Below are positions 8,394 to 16,851 of a DNA stretch of 64,000 nt, piece by piece. Source of the stretch: Thermocatellispora tengchongensis. GTDB lineage: Bacteria; Actinomycetota; Actinomycetes; Streptosporangiales; Streptosporangiaceae. The DNA is taken from contig NZ_JACHGN010000002.1 of NCBI RefSeq assembly GCF_014202315.1, positions 590,306 through 654,305 of the forward strand. The letters are read 5' to 3'. A program made the translations under genes and the position numbers. Under the pieces are notes generated by a model. The model was not told the origin of the DNA and searched no databases. It saw only the letters and a list, made by a program, of their open reading frames with translations. Within the stretch, counting starts at the first letter, position 1; each line of letters begins with the position of its first letter.

Positions 8394-9524
8394 CTATTCC
8401 GCGGGGCAGAGCACCGCTTCGGCGGCCTGCTCGACCAGTGAGGTGACGGCGGGGTCGGTGTTCGGCACCGCCAAGGTGGTGGACAGGGCGAACTGCAGGC
8501 GTCCGTCCGGCGAGCTGAACGTGGTCGCGTTGTACCCGGGCGCGCCGCCGGAGCTCTGGCTGATGACCGGGTCGCCGCCGCACAGCCGCTCGGCGGGCGG
8601 CGGCGGGGCCGGAGCGCCGGGGGGCGGGTCGGTGAGCACCTTCCGCAGTTCCGGCGGCAGCAGCTTGTCCTGCCTGAACGCCTGGTGGAAGGTGCTGATG
8701 TCCCGAGCGGTCGAGATCACTCCTCCGGCGGCGAACGAGTAGCCGGGGTTGAACCGGTCCATGTCGCGCAGCCTGCCGTCGGCGTCGGGGTAGTAGCCGT
8801 GGCCGTGCGGGCCCTTGATCCCCTGCCCAGGCTGGGTGGGCAGGTAGGTGCGGCTCATCTTCAGCGGCTTGAACAGGCGCCGGTCGAACTCGGCGGCCAG
8901 GGTGTCGCCGGTCAGCCTCTCGATGATCATGCCGAGGAGCACGTAGTTGGTGTTGGAGTAGGCGAACCTCTCACCCGGTTTCTGCTGCCGGGACTGGCCG
9001 CGGGACACCTTCACCAGGTCGATCGGACTGTAGCGGGTGGTGAAGTCGAAGAAGTCGAGCAGGTGGGGCTGGAAGTAGTCCGGAATGCCGGAGGTGTGTT
9101 TGATCAGGTGGTGCAGCGTGATCTCGTCGGCCAGTTCCACCAGGTCCTGCCGGGCGAGTTCGGGCAGCAGGTCGCTTAGCTTGTCGTCAAGGGCGAGCCT
9201 GTTCTCCTTGACGAGCTGCAGCACCACGGTGGCGGTCATGGCCTTGGTCTGGGAGCCGATGCGGAAGCGGGCGCCAGAGGGGATCTTCCCGCCCTGGCCG
9301 CCGAGCAGGCGGGAGCCGGCCGAGCCCTTGCCGACGGGCTTGCCGTCGTAGTAGACCTCGCCGATCGCTCCGACCACCGCGGGGTTCGCGGCCAGGGCGG
9401 TCAACGCCCGCTGCACATCCCCCGGTACGGGCCGTCCCGCGTCCGCCGCGGCGGGCATCGGGGCGCCGAGCACCAGCAGCACGCAGGCCAGGCCGATCAC
9501 GTTCCTGGTTTTCTCAGTCCTCAC
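8394..9524 (-). CDS. Secreted serine hydrolase, class C beta-lactamase/DD-peptidase fold
   Basis: A 376-residue protein starting at GTG 9524 with AAGGA about 8 bp upstream. A signal peptide (NVIGLACVLLVLGAPMPAAADA) covers residues 8-28. The SxxK motif is S91-Q-T-K94 and the second motif is Y189-S-N191. The third motif, normally HxG or KTG, reads SGGAPGY and lacks the His. The fold is shared by D-alanyl-D-alanine carboxypeptidases, esterases and class C beta-lactamases. It is head to head with a close paralogue at 9805 with identical motif positions, implying a local duplication followed by inversion. Confidence 0.88.
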   Translation of the reverse strand: MRTEKTRNVIGLACVLLVLGAPMPAAADAGRPVPGDVQRALTALAANPAVVGAIGEVYYDGKPVGKGSAGSRLLGGQGGKIPSGARFRIGSQTKAMTATVVLQLVKENRLALDDKLSDLLPELARQDLVELADEITLHHLIKHTSGIPDYFQPHLLDFFDFTTRYSPIDLVKVSRGQSRQQKPGERFAYSNTNYVLLGMIIERLTGDTLAAEFDRRLFKPLKMSRTYLPTQPGQGIKGPHGHGYYPDADGRLRDMDRFNPGYSFAAGGVISTARDISTFHQAFRQDKLLPPELRKVLTDPPPGAPAPPPPAERLCGGDPVISQSSGGAPGYNATTFSSPDGRLQFALSTTLAVPNTDPAVTSLVEQAAEAVLCPAE

Positions 9525-9633
9525 ACGCCGATCCTTTTCGTCAGTGAACCTTTTGCGGGGAAAACGCGAGAGAAGCGCCGGCGTGAGCGTGGACGCCTCA
9601 GCCGCGCCGGCTACGCCGAACCTGTCTAGATCA

Positions 9634-9650
9634 GCGGAGGTTTCCTCCGC
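9634..9650. promoter_or_regulatory. Inverted repeat between the divergent serine hydrolases
   Basis: GCGGAGG-TTT-CCTCCGC, a perfect 7-bp hairpin with a 3-base spacer, in the 280-bp gap between two head-to-head paralogues. It could be a shared operator or a structured leader. Further GGAAACG-like motifs follow up to 9710. Confidence 0.35.
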
Positions 9651-9804
9651 GTTTCCGGTGGAACCGCTCCCGGCCGTGGTGCCGGAAACGCCGCGGAAAC
9701 GTTCGCCGGTGCAGAAAAGAGGCCGTCGAATGTCGGCGCGCCCGCCGGCCGGTTCTATCCGGACGACTCGGCGGCGCGCCTGTCCCCGTTCAGGAAGGAT
9801 TCGT

Positions 9805-10899
9805 GTGCTGAATAGAGCGATAACCGCCCTCGGCGTGGGAATGGCGAGCGCGATGCTGGTACTGAGCGTCACGCCTCCCGCCGGCGCCACCACCCGGCCC
9901 CGGATCGGCGACGTCCAGCGCGCCCTGGAGGTCCTGGCGGAAGACGCAGGGATCGTGGGCGTCATCGGCGAGGCCTTCTACGACGGCAAGCGCATCGGCC
10001 GCGGCTCGGCCGGCTCCCGTCTGCTCGGCGGCAAGGGCGGGAAGATCCCGTCGAACGCGCGCTACCGCATCGGCTCCGAGACCAAGCGGATGACCGCCAC
10101 CGCGCTGCTGCAACTGGTCAAGGCGAGGAAGCTCGGCGTGGATGACAAGCTGAGCGAGGTCCTGCCGGTCGTGGCCGAGCGGGATCTCGTGGAGCGGGCA
10201 AACGAGATCACCATCCGGCAACTGATCGACCACACCTCCGGCATCCCCGACTACGCCGGCCGGCCGGGACTTGAGCCGTGGGACGTCACGACCCACCACT
10301 CTCCCATCGACCTGCTGAAGGTCTCCCGTTCCCAGGCGCGACAGCAGGATCCGGGCGAGAAGTTCGCCTACTCCAACATCAACTACATCCTGCTCGGCAT
10401 GATCATCGAGAAGCTGACCGGCAACACCCTGGCCGAGGAGTTCGAGCGGCGGTTCTTCGAACCGCTCGGGATGGACCGTACCTATCTGCCCACCGAACCG
10501 GGACAGGGCATCAAGGGCCCGCACGGGCACGGCTACCTGGCCCAGCCCGACGGGAGCGTGCGCGACATCGACCGGCAGAACGCGACCAGCCTGTGGGCGG
10601 CCGGCGGTGTCATCTCCACGGCCGAGGACATGACCGACTTCCATCGCGCCTTCGCGCAGGGCAGGCTGCTGCCGGCGAACCTGCGGCAGGTGATCACCGG
10701 GAACCAGCGGCCGGCTCTGTGCGGGGGCAAGGTGGACGGCGCCAGGGGCGTCGGACTCGGCTCCATCAGCATGACCTTCACCTCGGCCGACGGCCGTCTG
10801 CAACTGGCCGTGTCGGCCACGACCAGCGTCAAGGACCCCGGAGGCACGTTCACCGCCCCCATCCAGCGGGCCGCCGAGGCGGTGCTGTGCCCGAAGTGA
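9805..10899 (+). CDS. Secreted serine hydrolase, class C beta-lactamase/DD-peptidase fold
   Basis: 364 residues starting at GTG 9805 with AGGAAGGA 5 bp upstream; frame extension to 9544 is possible but not needed. A signal peptide covers residues 1-28. The SxxK motif is S91-E-T-K94 and the second motif is Y189-S-N191, at the same positions as in the divergent paralogue at 8394. Both proteins also share GSAGSRLLGG and the GPHGHGY segment. It sits 81 bp before another serine hydrolase. Probable cell-wall carboxypeptidase or esterase outside the cell; the substrate is not determined. Confidence 0.88.
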   Translation: MLNRAITALGVGMASAMLVLSVTPPAGATTRPRIGDVQRALEVLAEDAGIVGVIGEAFYDGKRIGRGSAGSRLLGGKGGKIPSNARYRIGSETKRMTATALLQLVKARKLGVDDKLSEVLPVVAERDLVERANEITIRQLIDHTSGIPDYAGRPGLEPWDVTTHHSPIDLLKVSRSQARQQDPGEKFAYSNINYILLGMIIEKLTGNTLAEEFERRFFEPLGMDRTYLPTEPGQGIKGPHGHGYLAQPDGSVRDIDRQNATSLWAAGGVISTAEDMTDFHRAFAQGRLLPANLRQVITGNQRPALCGGKVDGARGVGLGSISMTFTSADGRLQLAVSATTSVKDPGGTFTAPIQRAAEAVLCPK

Positions 10900-10931
10900 C
10901 CTGCCCGAAGCGACCTGCCCGAAGTGACCCC
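10890..10931. repeat. Three tandem 14-bp repeats overlapping a stop codon
   Basis: CCCGAAGTGACCTG, CCCGAAGCGACCTG and CCCGAAGTGACCCC follow one another at 10890, 10904 and 10918. The first copy contains the TGA of the preceding gene. Confidence 0.9.
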
Positions 10932-10980
10932 TCGGACCGGGTCACCGTTCCGCGTTTAGCACTCGTTGAAAGGTGCATGC

Positions 10981-12216
10981 ATGACTGGACATGATCGGCC
11001 CTCACGGCGTCTCGCGCTCGGCCTGCTGGGGGCCGTTCCCCTCGCCGCCGCTCTCACGCGGACCGCTGAAGCGTCGGCCCGATCCTCCGGCGCCGGCCGG
11101 ATTCCGCAGGCGCTGCGCCCCGGCGGCGACTACGACCGGTTCCTGAAGAACCTCGCCGACGAGGACGAGTTCTCCGGCACCGTACTCGTCGCGTATCGGG
11201 GCAAGACCGTACTGGCCCGGGCCTACGGCATGGCGGACAAGGAGCGCGAGGTCCCCAACAGGATCGACACCATCTACAACCTGGCCTCCACCGCCAAGCC
11301 GTTCACCGGCCTGGCGATCATCCAACTCGCGCAACAGGGCAAGCTGCGGCTCACCGCGCCGCTGGGCACGTACCTGGACGGCTTCTCACGCTCCGTCGCC
11401 GACCACGTCACCATCCACCACCTGCTCACCCACACCTCCGGGCTGTCCAACTACGCCGAGGGCGTGGACATAAAACGCGTCACCAGCAGCGTCGAGGAGG
11501 AGATCGCCTTCCGCAAGGAGATGCACCGCAGGGCCGAGACCACCTTCACCCCCGGCAGCGGACACGCCTACAGCAGCCTCGGGTTCTCCATCCTGGGCGA
11601 GGTCGTCGAGACGTTGACCGGGACCTACATCCACGACTACATCGCCGCGAACATCTTCGCCCCGGCCAAGATGACCAGCTCCAAGTACTACACCCGGCAC
11701 GACTGGCTGACCGACGAGCGCATCGCGCATCCGTACATCTACCAGCGCGACGGCTCCCGGGTGGACGGCGTGCGCAACCTGGACGCGGGCGCGACGATCA
11801 ACGGCGGAGAGGGCACCAACGCGGCCCGTTCCTGGCTCGGCTCCGGAGGCGGCGGCGGCTTCTCCACGGCCCCCGACCTGGTACGTTTCGCGCTCGCCCT
11901 GGAGAGCGGCAAGCTGCTCCGCCACAACCGCGCCTGGACGGAGCTGTACATGGGCTCGAAGATCCCCATCCCGCCACGGCCGGGCTCCACCCCTCCGACG
12001 GGCTCGGACCAGGGATTCTCCGGGTACGGGGCGACCGCCCACCTCGTCAACGACCAGCGGCTGTTCGGGCACGGCGGCGGCATCGCGGGCGGGAACGCCA
12101 ACTGGACCATCTATCGCGACAGCGACTGGATCGGGATCATCTTGTGCAACTACGACCTCGACATCCAGTCCATCATCAGCCGGGAGCGCGAGGCCGTCTT
12201 CGGTAGCACGTCCTAG
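10981..12216 (+). CDS. Exported serine hydrolase, class C beta-lactamase fold (probable Tat substrate)
   Basis: 411 residues with ATG at 10981 and GAAAGG 7 bp upstream. The N-terminus SRRLALGLLGAVPLAAAL has a twin-arginine and a hydrophobic run, typical of Tat export. SxxK is S103-T-A-K106, the second motif is Y197-S-S199 and the third is HGGGIAGG near residue 360. It differs more from its two upstream neighbours than they do from each other, so it is a distinct subfamily. It probably acts on peptidoglycan peptides or esters outside the membrane. Confidence 0.87.
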   Translation: MTGHDRPSRRLALGLLGAVPLAAALTRTAEASARSSGAGRIPQALRPGGDYDRFLKNLADEDEFSGTVLVAYRGKTVLARAYGMADKEREVPNRIDTIYNLASTAKPFTGLAIIQLAQQGKLRLTAPLGTYLDGFSRSVADHVTIHHLLTHTSGLSNYAEGVDIKRVTSSVEEEIAFRKEMHRRAETTFTPGSGHAYSSLGFSILGEVVETLTGTYIHDYIAANIFAPAKMTSSKYYTRHDWLTDERIAHPYIYQRDGSRVDGVRNLDAGATINGGEGTNAARSWLGSGGGGGFSTAPDLVRFALALESGKLLRHNRAWTELYMGSKIPIPPRPGSTPPTGSDQGFSGYGATAHLVNDQRLFGHGGGIAGGNANWTIYRDSDWIGIILCNYDLDIQSIISREREAVFGSTS

Positions 12217-12240
12217 CCCGGCACCGCCGCGACCGCGGGT

Positions 12241-12270
12241 GGCCCGTCCCCGATCGTTCGGGGACGGGCC
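12241..12270. terminator. Bidirectional terminator hairpin
   Basis: A perfect 13-bp stem (GGCCCGTCCCCGA at 12241-12253 pairing with 12258-12270) with a TCGT loop, placed between two convergent genes ending at 12216 and 12308. There is no T tract on either side, as is common for actinomycete terminators. Confidence 0.8.
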
Positions 12271-12307
12271 CGACCCGGCGGCGGGGAGGAGACGGGAGCG
12301 CGAACGG

Positions 12308-13534
12308 TCAGGCGGCGCCGCAGAGAGCGTGATCGACCAGAGCCGACAGCGCCTGGTTGGTGCGTTGCGCGGCTCGGAGGTCCGCGAGCGAGCGAGAGGT
12401 CGTCTCGACGGCCACGCCGCGCCCGCCGTCCGCGGTGACGCCCACTCTCGTGCTGAAGCCGATCTCGTCACCGCCGTGGCCCCAGTAGCCGCCGCCGCAG
12501 CTCAGCGGGCGGTACATGAGCCCGAGTCCGTACGCGGCCCCGGTGACCCCCATGGCCCGCAGCGCCTTGGCCGGAACGGTCTTCTTCATCTCGGCCAGTT
12601 GCGCCGGCGGGAGGAGCCGGCCGCCCAGCAGGGCGCGGAAGAACCGGTTGAGGTCGCCGGTGGTGCTGATCATCGCTCCGGCCGCGTCGCCGAGGGTCTG
12701 GTCGTGCTCGGTGACGTCCGTCAACGCGCCGTCCGGGGTGAACCGCGCGTACGCCCTGGCGTGCGGCGCGGGCAGACGCGGATCGGCGCCGGGGATGAGG
12801 GTGTGCCGCAGGCCCAGCGGGGTGAGGACGCGCCGCTCGACCTCCTCATCCCAGCCGCGCCCGGTGACCCTGCGGATGATCATGCCGGCGAGCACGTAGT
12901 TGGTGTTGGAGTAGCCCCACTCCGCGCCGGGGGCGAAGGACGGCTTCTTGCGCACGGCCAGCGCGACGAGCTGTTCGGGCCGCCAGGTGCGCGACCGCTC
13001 CCGGCGCCACTGCTCCGGCGAGGTGGCCGGTCGCAGGTACTCGGGGATGCCGCTGGTGTGCTGCAGGAGCTGCCGTACGGTGATCTCGCGTCCGTCGTTG
13101 CCGTTTCCGCGCACGACCCCGGGCAGCCACTTCTCCACCGTGTCGTCCAGCGACAGCCTGCCCTCCCCGGCCAGTTGGAGCACGACCGTGGCGACGAAGG
13201 TCTTGGTGGTGCTGCCGATCCGGAAGTGGCCGTTCGGTGGCATGGCCTCCTTGGTCCTCCGGTCGGCGACCCCGCTGCGCGCGACCGTCCGTCTCGACCC
13301 CGTGCCGACCTCGCCGAGCACGCCCACGACCCCGGTCGCACGCACGGCCCTTACGTCGTCGCGCAGCCGGTCCGGAATCGTCCCCTCCGCCTCGGCCGGG
13401 GCCCCGAGCGGGCGGGACGAGAGCGCGAGCGACGGCGACGGCGCCGCTGTCGTCATGACGAGCCCGGTGGCCGCGGCGACCGCCAGAAGACGCACGCCGG
13501 GCCGGCGGCACATCGAGGTGCTGGTGATGCGCAC
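12308..13534 (-). CDS. Secreted serine hydrolase, class C beta-lactamase/DD-carboxypeptidase fold
   Basis: 408 residues from GTG 13534, chosen for AGGGGG 6 bp upstream; ATG 13513 is an alternative. A signal peptide ends near residue 38. SxxK is S108-T-T-K111, the second motif is Y208-S-N210 and the third is GHGGDEIGF, which has a complete His-Gly. It is the fourth member of this fold in 5 kb and convergent with the third. D-alanyl-D-alanine carboxypeptidase-like or esterase activity is the best guess. Confidence 0.88.
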   Translation of the reverse strand: MRITSTSMCRRPGVRLLAVAAATGLVMTTAAPSPSLALSSRPLGAPAEAEGTIPDRLRDDVRAVRATGVVGVLGEVGTGSRRTVARSGVADRRTKEAMPPNGHFRIGSTTKTFVATVVLQLAGEGRLSLDDTVEKWLPGVVRGNGNDGREITVRQLLQHTSGIPEYLRPATSPEQWRRERSRTWRPEQLVALAVRKKPSFAPGAEWGYSNTNYVLAGMIIRRVTGRGWDEEVERRVLTPLGLRHTLIPGADPRLPAPHARAYARFTPDGALTDVTEHDQTLGDAAGAMISTTGDLNRFFRALLGGRLLPPAQLAEMKKTVPAKALRAMGVTGAAYGLGLMYRPLSCGGGYWGHGGDEIGFSTRVGVTADGGRGVAVETTSRSLADLRAAQRTNQALSALVDHALCGAA

Positions 13535-13698
13535 GAAAACCCCCTGGGTAGACCTTGTGATCCGCTGCTGTGAGGTATGCAACAGGGAGGCCGGTTACCA
13601 GGAGGGAACAGCCGAGTGGGAGGCTCCCGGCCGGGTTCCAGGCCGACGGTGGTCACCGGTGCCCCGGGCGGCGCGGCGCCGAAATCGCGGGCCTTGAC

Positions 13699-13726
13699 GT
13701 GTCCGGTCGGCCTGGCCCGCTCCGAC
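13699..13726 (+). promoter_or_regulatory. Possible ECF-type promoter
   Basis: TGTCCG near 13700 and CGAC near 13723, about 17 bp apart, precede the YCII/sigma pair and resemble the GT-rich -35 and CGA -10 boxes used by ECF sigma factors. Autoregulation of such pairs is common. The match is loose. Confidence 0.3.
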
Positions 13727-13773
13727 GTCTCAGGTGAGGGCGCCGACGGAGCGCCGAGGACGGGAGGAACGAG

Positions 13774-14166
13774 TTGAAGTACATGATCCTCAGCTACGGC
13801 TCGCAGCGGGACTACGACGCCATGTCCGAGACGGGCGCCTCGGCGCAGGACGTGGCGGCGATCGGCGACTTCCTGGCCAAGTTCACCGCTGAACTGGCCG
13901 AATCGGGGGAGCTGGTCGAGACGCAGGGGCTGACCGCTCCGGTGCTGGCGCGCCGGGTGCGGCTCCGCGACGGCGCGCAGGTCGTCACCGACGGCCCGTT
14001 CGCCGAGACCGAGGAGGTGCTGGCAGGGTACTGGATCGTCGAGTGCGACGGCATCGACCGGGCCACCGAGATCGCCGCGCGGCTGAACGAGTGTCCCGGG
14101 CCGCAGCCCGCCGCCGGCACGGTCATCCGGCCGATCGCCGACTGGGCCGAGGACGTCGAGCACTGA
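13774..14166 (+). CDS. YCII-related (DGPF domain) protein
   Basis: 130 residues, TTG start with GGGAGGA 6 bp upstream. MKYMILSYG at the N-terminus and VTDGPFAETEE in the middle mark the YCII/DGPF fold, a ferredoxin-like alpha/beta domain. Proteins of this family are regularly encoded beside ECF42-group sigma factors, and the sigma gene follows after 5 bp. Its biochemical role is not established. Confidence 0.9.
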   Translation: MKYMILSYGSQRDYDAMSETGASAQDVAAIGDFLAKFTAELAESGELVETQGLTAPVLARRVRLRDGAQVVTDGPFAETEEVLAGYWIVECDGIDRATEIAARLNECPGPQPAAGTVIRPIADWAEDVEH

Positions 14167-14171
14167 CCCGT

Positions 14172-15404
14172 ATGAGCGATGACTCCATCGAGGGCCTGCT
14201 GCGTCGCCTGATGCCGCAGGTCCTCGGCGCGCTCGTACGCCGCTACGGGCACTTCGACTGCGCCGAGGACGCGGTCCAGGAGGCGCTGCTGGCCGCCGCG
14301 CGGCAGTGGCGGGCCGAGGGCGTGCCGGAACGGCCGCGGGCCTGGCTGATCCAGGTCGCCGCGCGCAGGCTCACCGACCTGCTGCGCGCCGAGCAGGCCC
14401 GCAGGCGGCGCGAGGACGTCGTGGCGAGCCGGGTGCTGCCGCACGAGCGGATCGGCCCGGCCGCCGACGCCGCGGCCCGTGAGGAGGACGACACGCTGAT
14501 CCTGCTCACCCTGTGCTGCCATCCGTCGCTGTCGCAGTCCTCGCAGATCGCCCTGACGCTGCGGGCGGTGGGCGGGCTGACGACGGCGGAGGTCGCGCGC
14601 GCGTTCCTGACCTCCGAGGCCAGTATGACCCGCAGGATCACCCGGGCGAAGCGGACGATCCAGGCGAGCGGTGTTCCGTTCCGGATGCCGCCCGAGGACG
14701 AGCGCGAGGAGCGGCTGCAGAGCGTCCTGCACGTGCTGTACCTGATCTTCACCGAGGGGTACGCGGCCACGTCCGGCCCGCACCTGCACCGTCCCGATCT
14801 GGCGGCCGAGGCGATCAGGCTGGCCGAGACGCTGCACGGGCTGCTCCCCGACGACGGCGAGGTGGCCGGGCTGCTCGCGTTGATGCTGCTCACCGACGCC
14901 CGCGCCCCGGCGCGGACCACCGAGCACGGCGACCTGATCCCGCTGGGGGAGCAGGACCGGAGCCTGTGGAAGGCCGAGTCCGTCCAGCGCGGCCAGGCCC
15001 TGCTCGCACGGGCCTTCCCGCGCGGACGCGTCGGGCCGTACCAGGTGCAGGCCGCCATCGCCGCGCTGCACGACCAGGCGCCGAGCGCGGCGGCCACGGA
15101 CTGGCCGCGGATCGCCACGCTGTACCGGCTGCTGGTACGGCTCTCGCCCAGCCCTGTCGCCCGCCTCAACCACGCCGTCGCCGTGGCCATGGCGGAAGGG
15201 CCCGCCGCGGGCCTGGCCCTGCTCGACGGACTGGACGACCCGCGCCTGGCCCGCGACCACCGGCTGCACGCCGCGCGGGCGCACCTGCTGGAGATGTCCG
15301 GAGACCACCAGGCCGCCCGCGCGGCCTACGCCCGGGCCGCCGGACTCGCCACCAACCTGCGCCACCGCCGCTACCTGACCGCCCAGGCGCACCGGCTCGG
15401 GTGA
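14172..15404 (+). CDS. ECF sigma factor, ECF42-like, with C-terminal TPR extension
   Basis: 410 residues: region 2 at about residues 8-75 (YGHFDCAEDAVQEALLAA), region 4 at about 110-165 (LTLRAVGGLTTAEVARAFLTSEASMTRR broken by several residues), then about 240 helical residues with a TPR-like repeat arrangement (DUF6596-type). This architecture and the adjacent DGPF protein match the ECF42 group, which has no anti-sigma factor and is thought to be controlled through the C-terminal extension. ATG 14172 lies 5 bp after the previous stop, so the genes are co-translated. Confidence 0.92.
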   Translation: MSDDSIEGLLRRLMPQVLGALVRRYGHFDCAEDAVQEALLAAARQWRAEGVPERPRAWLIQVAARRLTDLLRAEQARRRREDVVASRVLPHERIGPAADAAAREEDDTLILLTLCCHPSLSQSSQIALTLRAVGGLTTAEVARAFLTSEASMTRRITRAKRTIQASGVPFRMPPEDEREERLQSVLHVLYLIFTEGYAATSGPHLHRPDLAAEAIRLAETLHGLLPDDGEVAGLLALMLLTDARAPARTTEHGDLIPLGEQDRSLWKAESVQRGQALLARAFPRGRVGPYQVQAAIAALHDQAPSAAATDWPRIATLYRLLVRLSPSPVARLNHAVAVAMAEGPAAGLALLDGLDDPRLARDHRLHAARAHLLEMSGDHQAARAAYARAAGLATNLRHRRYLTAQAHRLG

Positions 15405-15425
15405 GGTGATGGACCGTGAGGGGAG

Positions 15426-16805
15426 TCAACGCGGCCCGGGACGCAGGTGGCGGTCGGCGAAGGGGAGCGCGGTCAGCGCGGCGCCGAGGACGAGCATGAT
15501 GAGGGCCAGGTCGCGCAGGGAGGCGCCGGTCGGGGCCGGGCCGAGGACGACCGCGATGAGGGCCGAGGAGACGGTCGCGCCGAGGTACATGGACGTGCGC
15601 AGCAGCCCCGCCGAGGAGGCGGTCTCGGCGGGAGGGCTCTGCTGGTAGAGCGTCTGCTGGTTGCCCACCGCGCCCAGCCCCATGGCCAGGCCGAACAGGG
15701 CGGCCACGGCGAGGGGCAGGGCCACGCCCCCGCCGGGCGACACCAGCGCCAGCAGGGCCGCCCCGGCGGTGGTGGCCGCGCCGCACAGCACGAGCGGCAG
15801 CCGGGGGGCGCGCATCCGGCCCGCCAGCGCGGAGGCCGCGGCTCCGCCTAGGGAGATCGGGAGCAGGAGGAGCCCGGCGGTGCCGGGCGGGTACCCGCCC
15901 CGCGAGCCGAGCCAGGCGCCGAAGCCGTAGAGCACCGAGTACACCGTGACGTACGTCAGGGCGTTGCGCAGGTGCGTCCACAGCAGGGCCGGGGTCGCGG
16001 CCAGGGCCCGGACATCGACGAACGGCGCCGCCGCGCGCAGCTCCCAGGCGACCAGGGCCACGGAGGAGGCGGCGCAGACGGCGAGGGCGTACGGGCTCGG
16101 GGCCGGGAAGGCGTGCAGCACGAGGAAACCGCTGGTGACGGCGACGGTGAACAGCAGCACTCCGAGCGGGTCCAGCGCGCCCAGCGCGGTGCGCCCGCGG
16201 ACGGGGCCGCCCCGGGTCGCGGGCACGTACAGCAGGGTGGTGACGATGGCGAGGGCGGCCAGCGGCAGGTTCACCGCGAACGTCCACCGCCAGCCGCCCG
16301 CGCCCACAAGGACACCGCCGAAGGCCAGGCCGAGCGCCACGGCGAGCTGGTTGCACATCGCCAGCCCGCCGAGCACGCCCCGCGGCACCTCGCCGCCCCG
16401 CTCGTCGGCCCGCGCGCGCACGATCGCCATCGCGCACGGGTAGGCGGCGGAGGTGCCGGCGCCGATGAGGCAGCGGGCGGCGAGCAGCCAGGGCAGCGAG
16501 GGCGCGGCCATCGCCACCGCCGCCCCGGCGAGGACCAGCAGGTGACCGGCCAGCAGGACGCGCCGCGCCCCGTACCGCTCCGCGAGCCGGCCCAGGAACG
16601 GCTGGGCCACGGCGCTGACCAGGTAGAGGGCGGCCACCAGCGTGGACGCGGCGGCGAGCCCGACACCGAGCGAGGCGCCGATGTCGGTCAGCGCGGTGGC
16701 CAGGATCGCGCTGTTGACCGGGTTGAGGGTGACGGACAGGTACAGCGGGGCGAGCAGGCGGGCGCCGAAGCCGGTGCGGGCCTCGGCCGCGGCCGGGACG
16801 GGCAT
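15426..16805 (-). CDS. MFS transporter, DHA2-like drug/metabolite exporter
   Basis: 459 residues with about 12-14 hydrophobic segments. The conserved loop 2-3 motif GRLAERYGARRVLLAG and motif C-like Gly-rich segment (LAVALGLAFGGVLVGAGGWRW) place it with proton-driven exporters. It lies 46 bp downstream of another MFS gene on the same strand, likely one transcript. Substrate unknown. Confidence 0.85.
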   Translation of the reverse strand: MPVPAAAEARTGFGARLLAPLYLSVTLNPVNSAILATALTDIGASLGVGLAAASTLVAALYLVSAVAQPFLGRLAERYGARRVLLAGHLLVLAGAAVAMAAPSLPWLLAARCLIGAGTSAAYPCAMAIVRARADERGGEVPRGVLGGLAMCNQLAVALGLAFGGVLVGAGGWRWTFAVNLPLAALAIVTTLLYVPATRGGPVRGRTALGALDPLGVLLFTVAVTSGFLVLHAFPAPSPYALAVCAASSVALVAWELRAAAPFVDVRALAATPALLWTHLRNALTYVTVYSVLYGFGAWLGSRGGYPPGTAGLLLLPISLGGAAASALAGRMRAPRLPLVLCGAATTAGAALLALVSPGGGVALPLAVAALFGLAMGLGAVGNQQTLYQQSPPAETASSAGLLRTSMYLGATVSSALIAVVLGPAPTGASLRDLALIMLVLGAALTALPFADRHLRPGPR

Positions 16806-16851
16806 GCGGGTCCGATCCTCACTTCGGGATGGAGTTCGGGATGGAGTGGCG

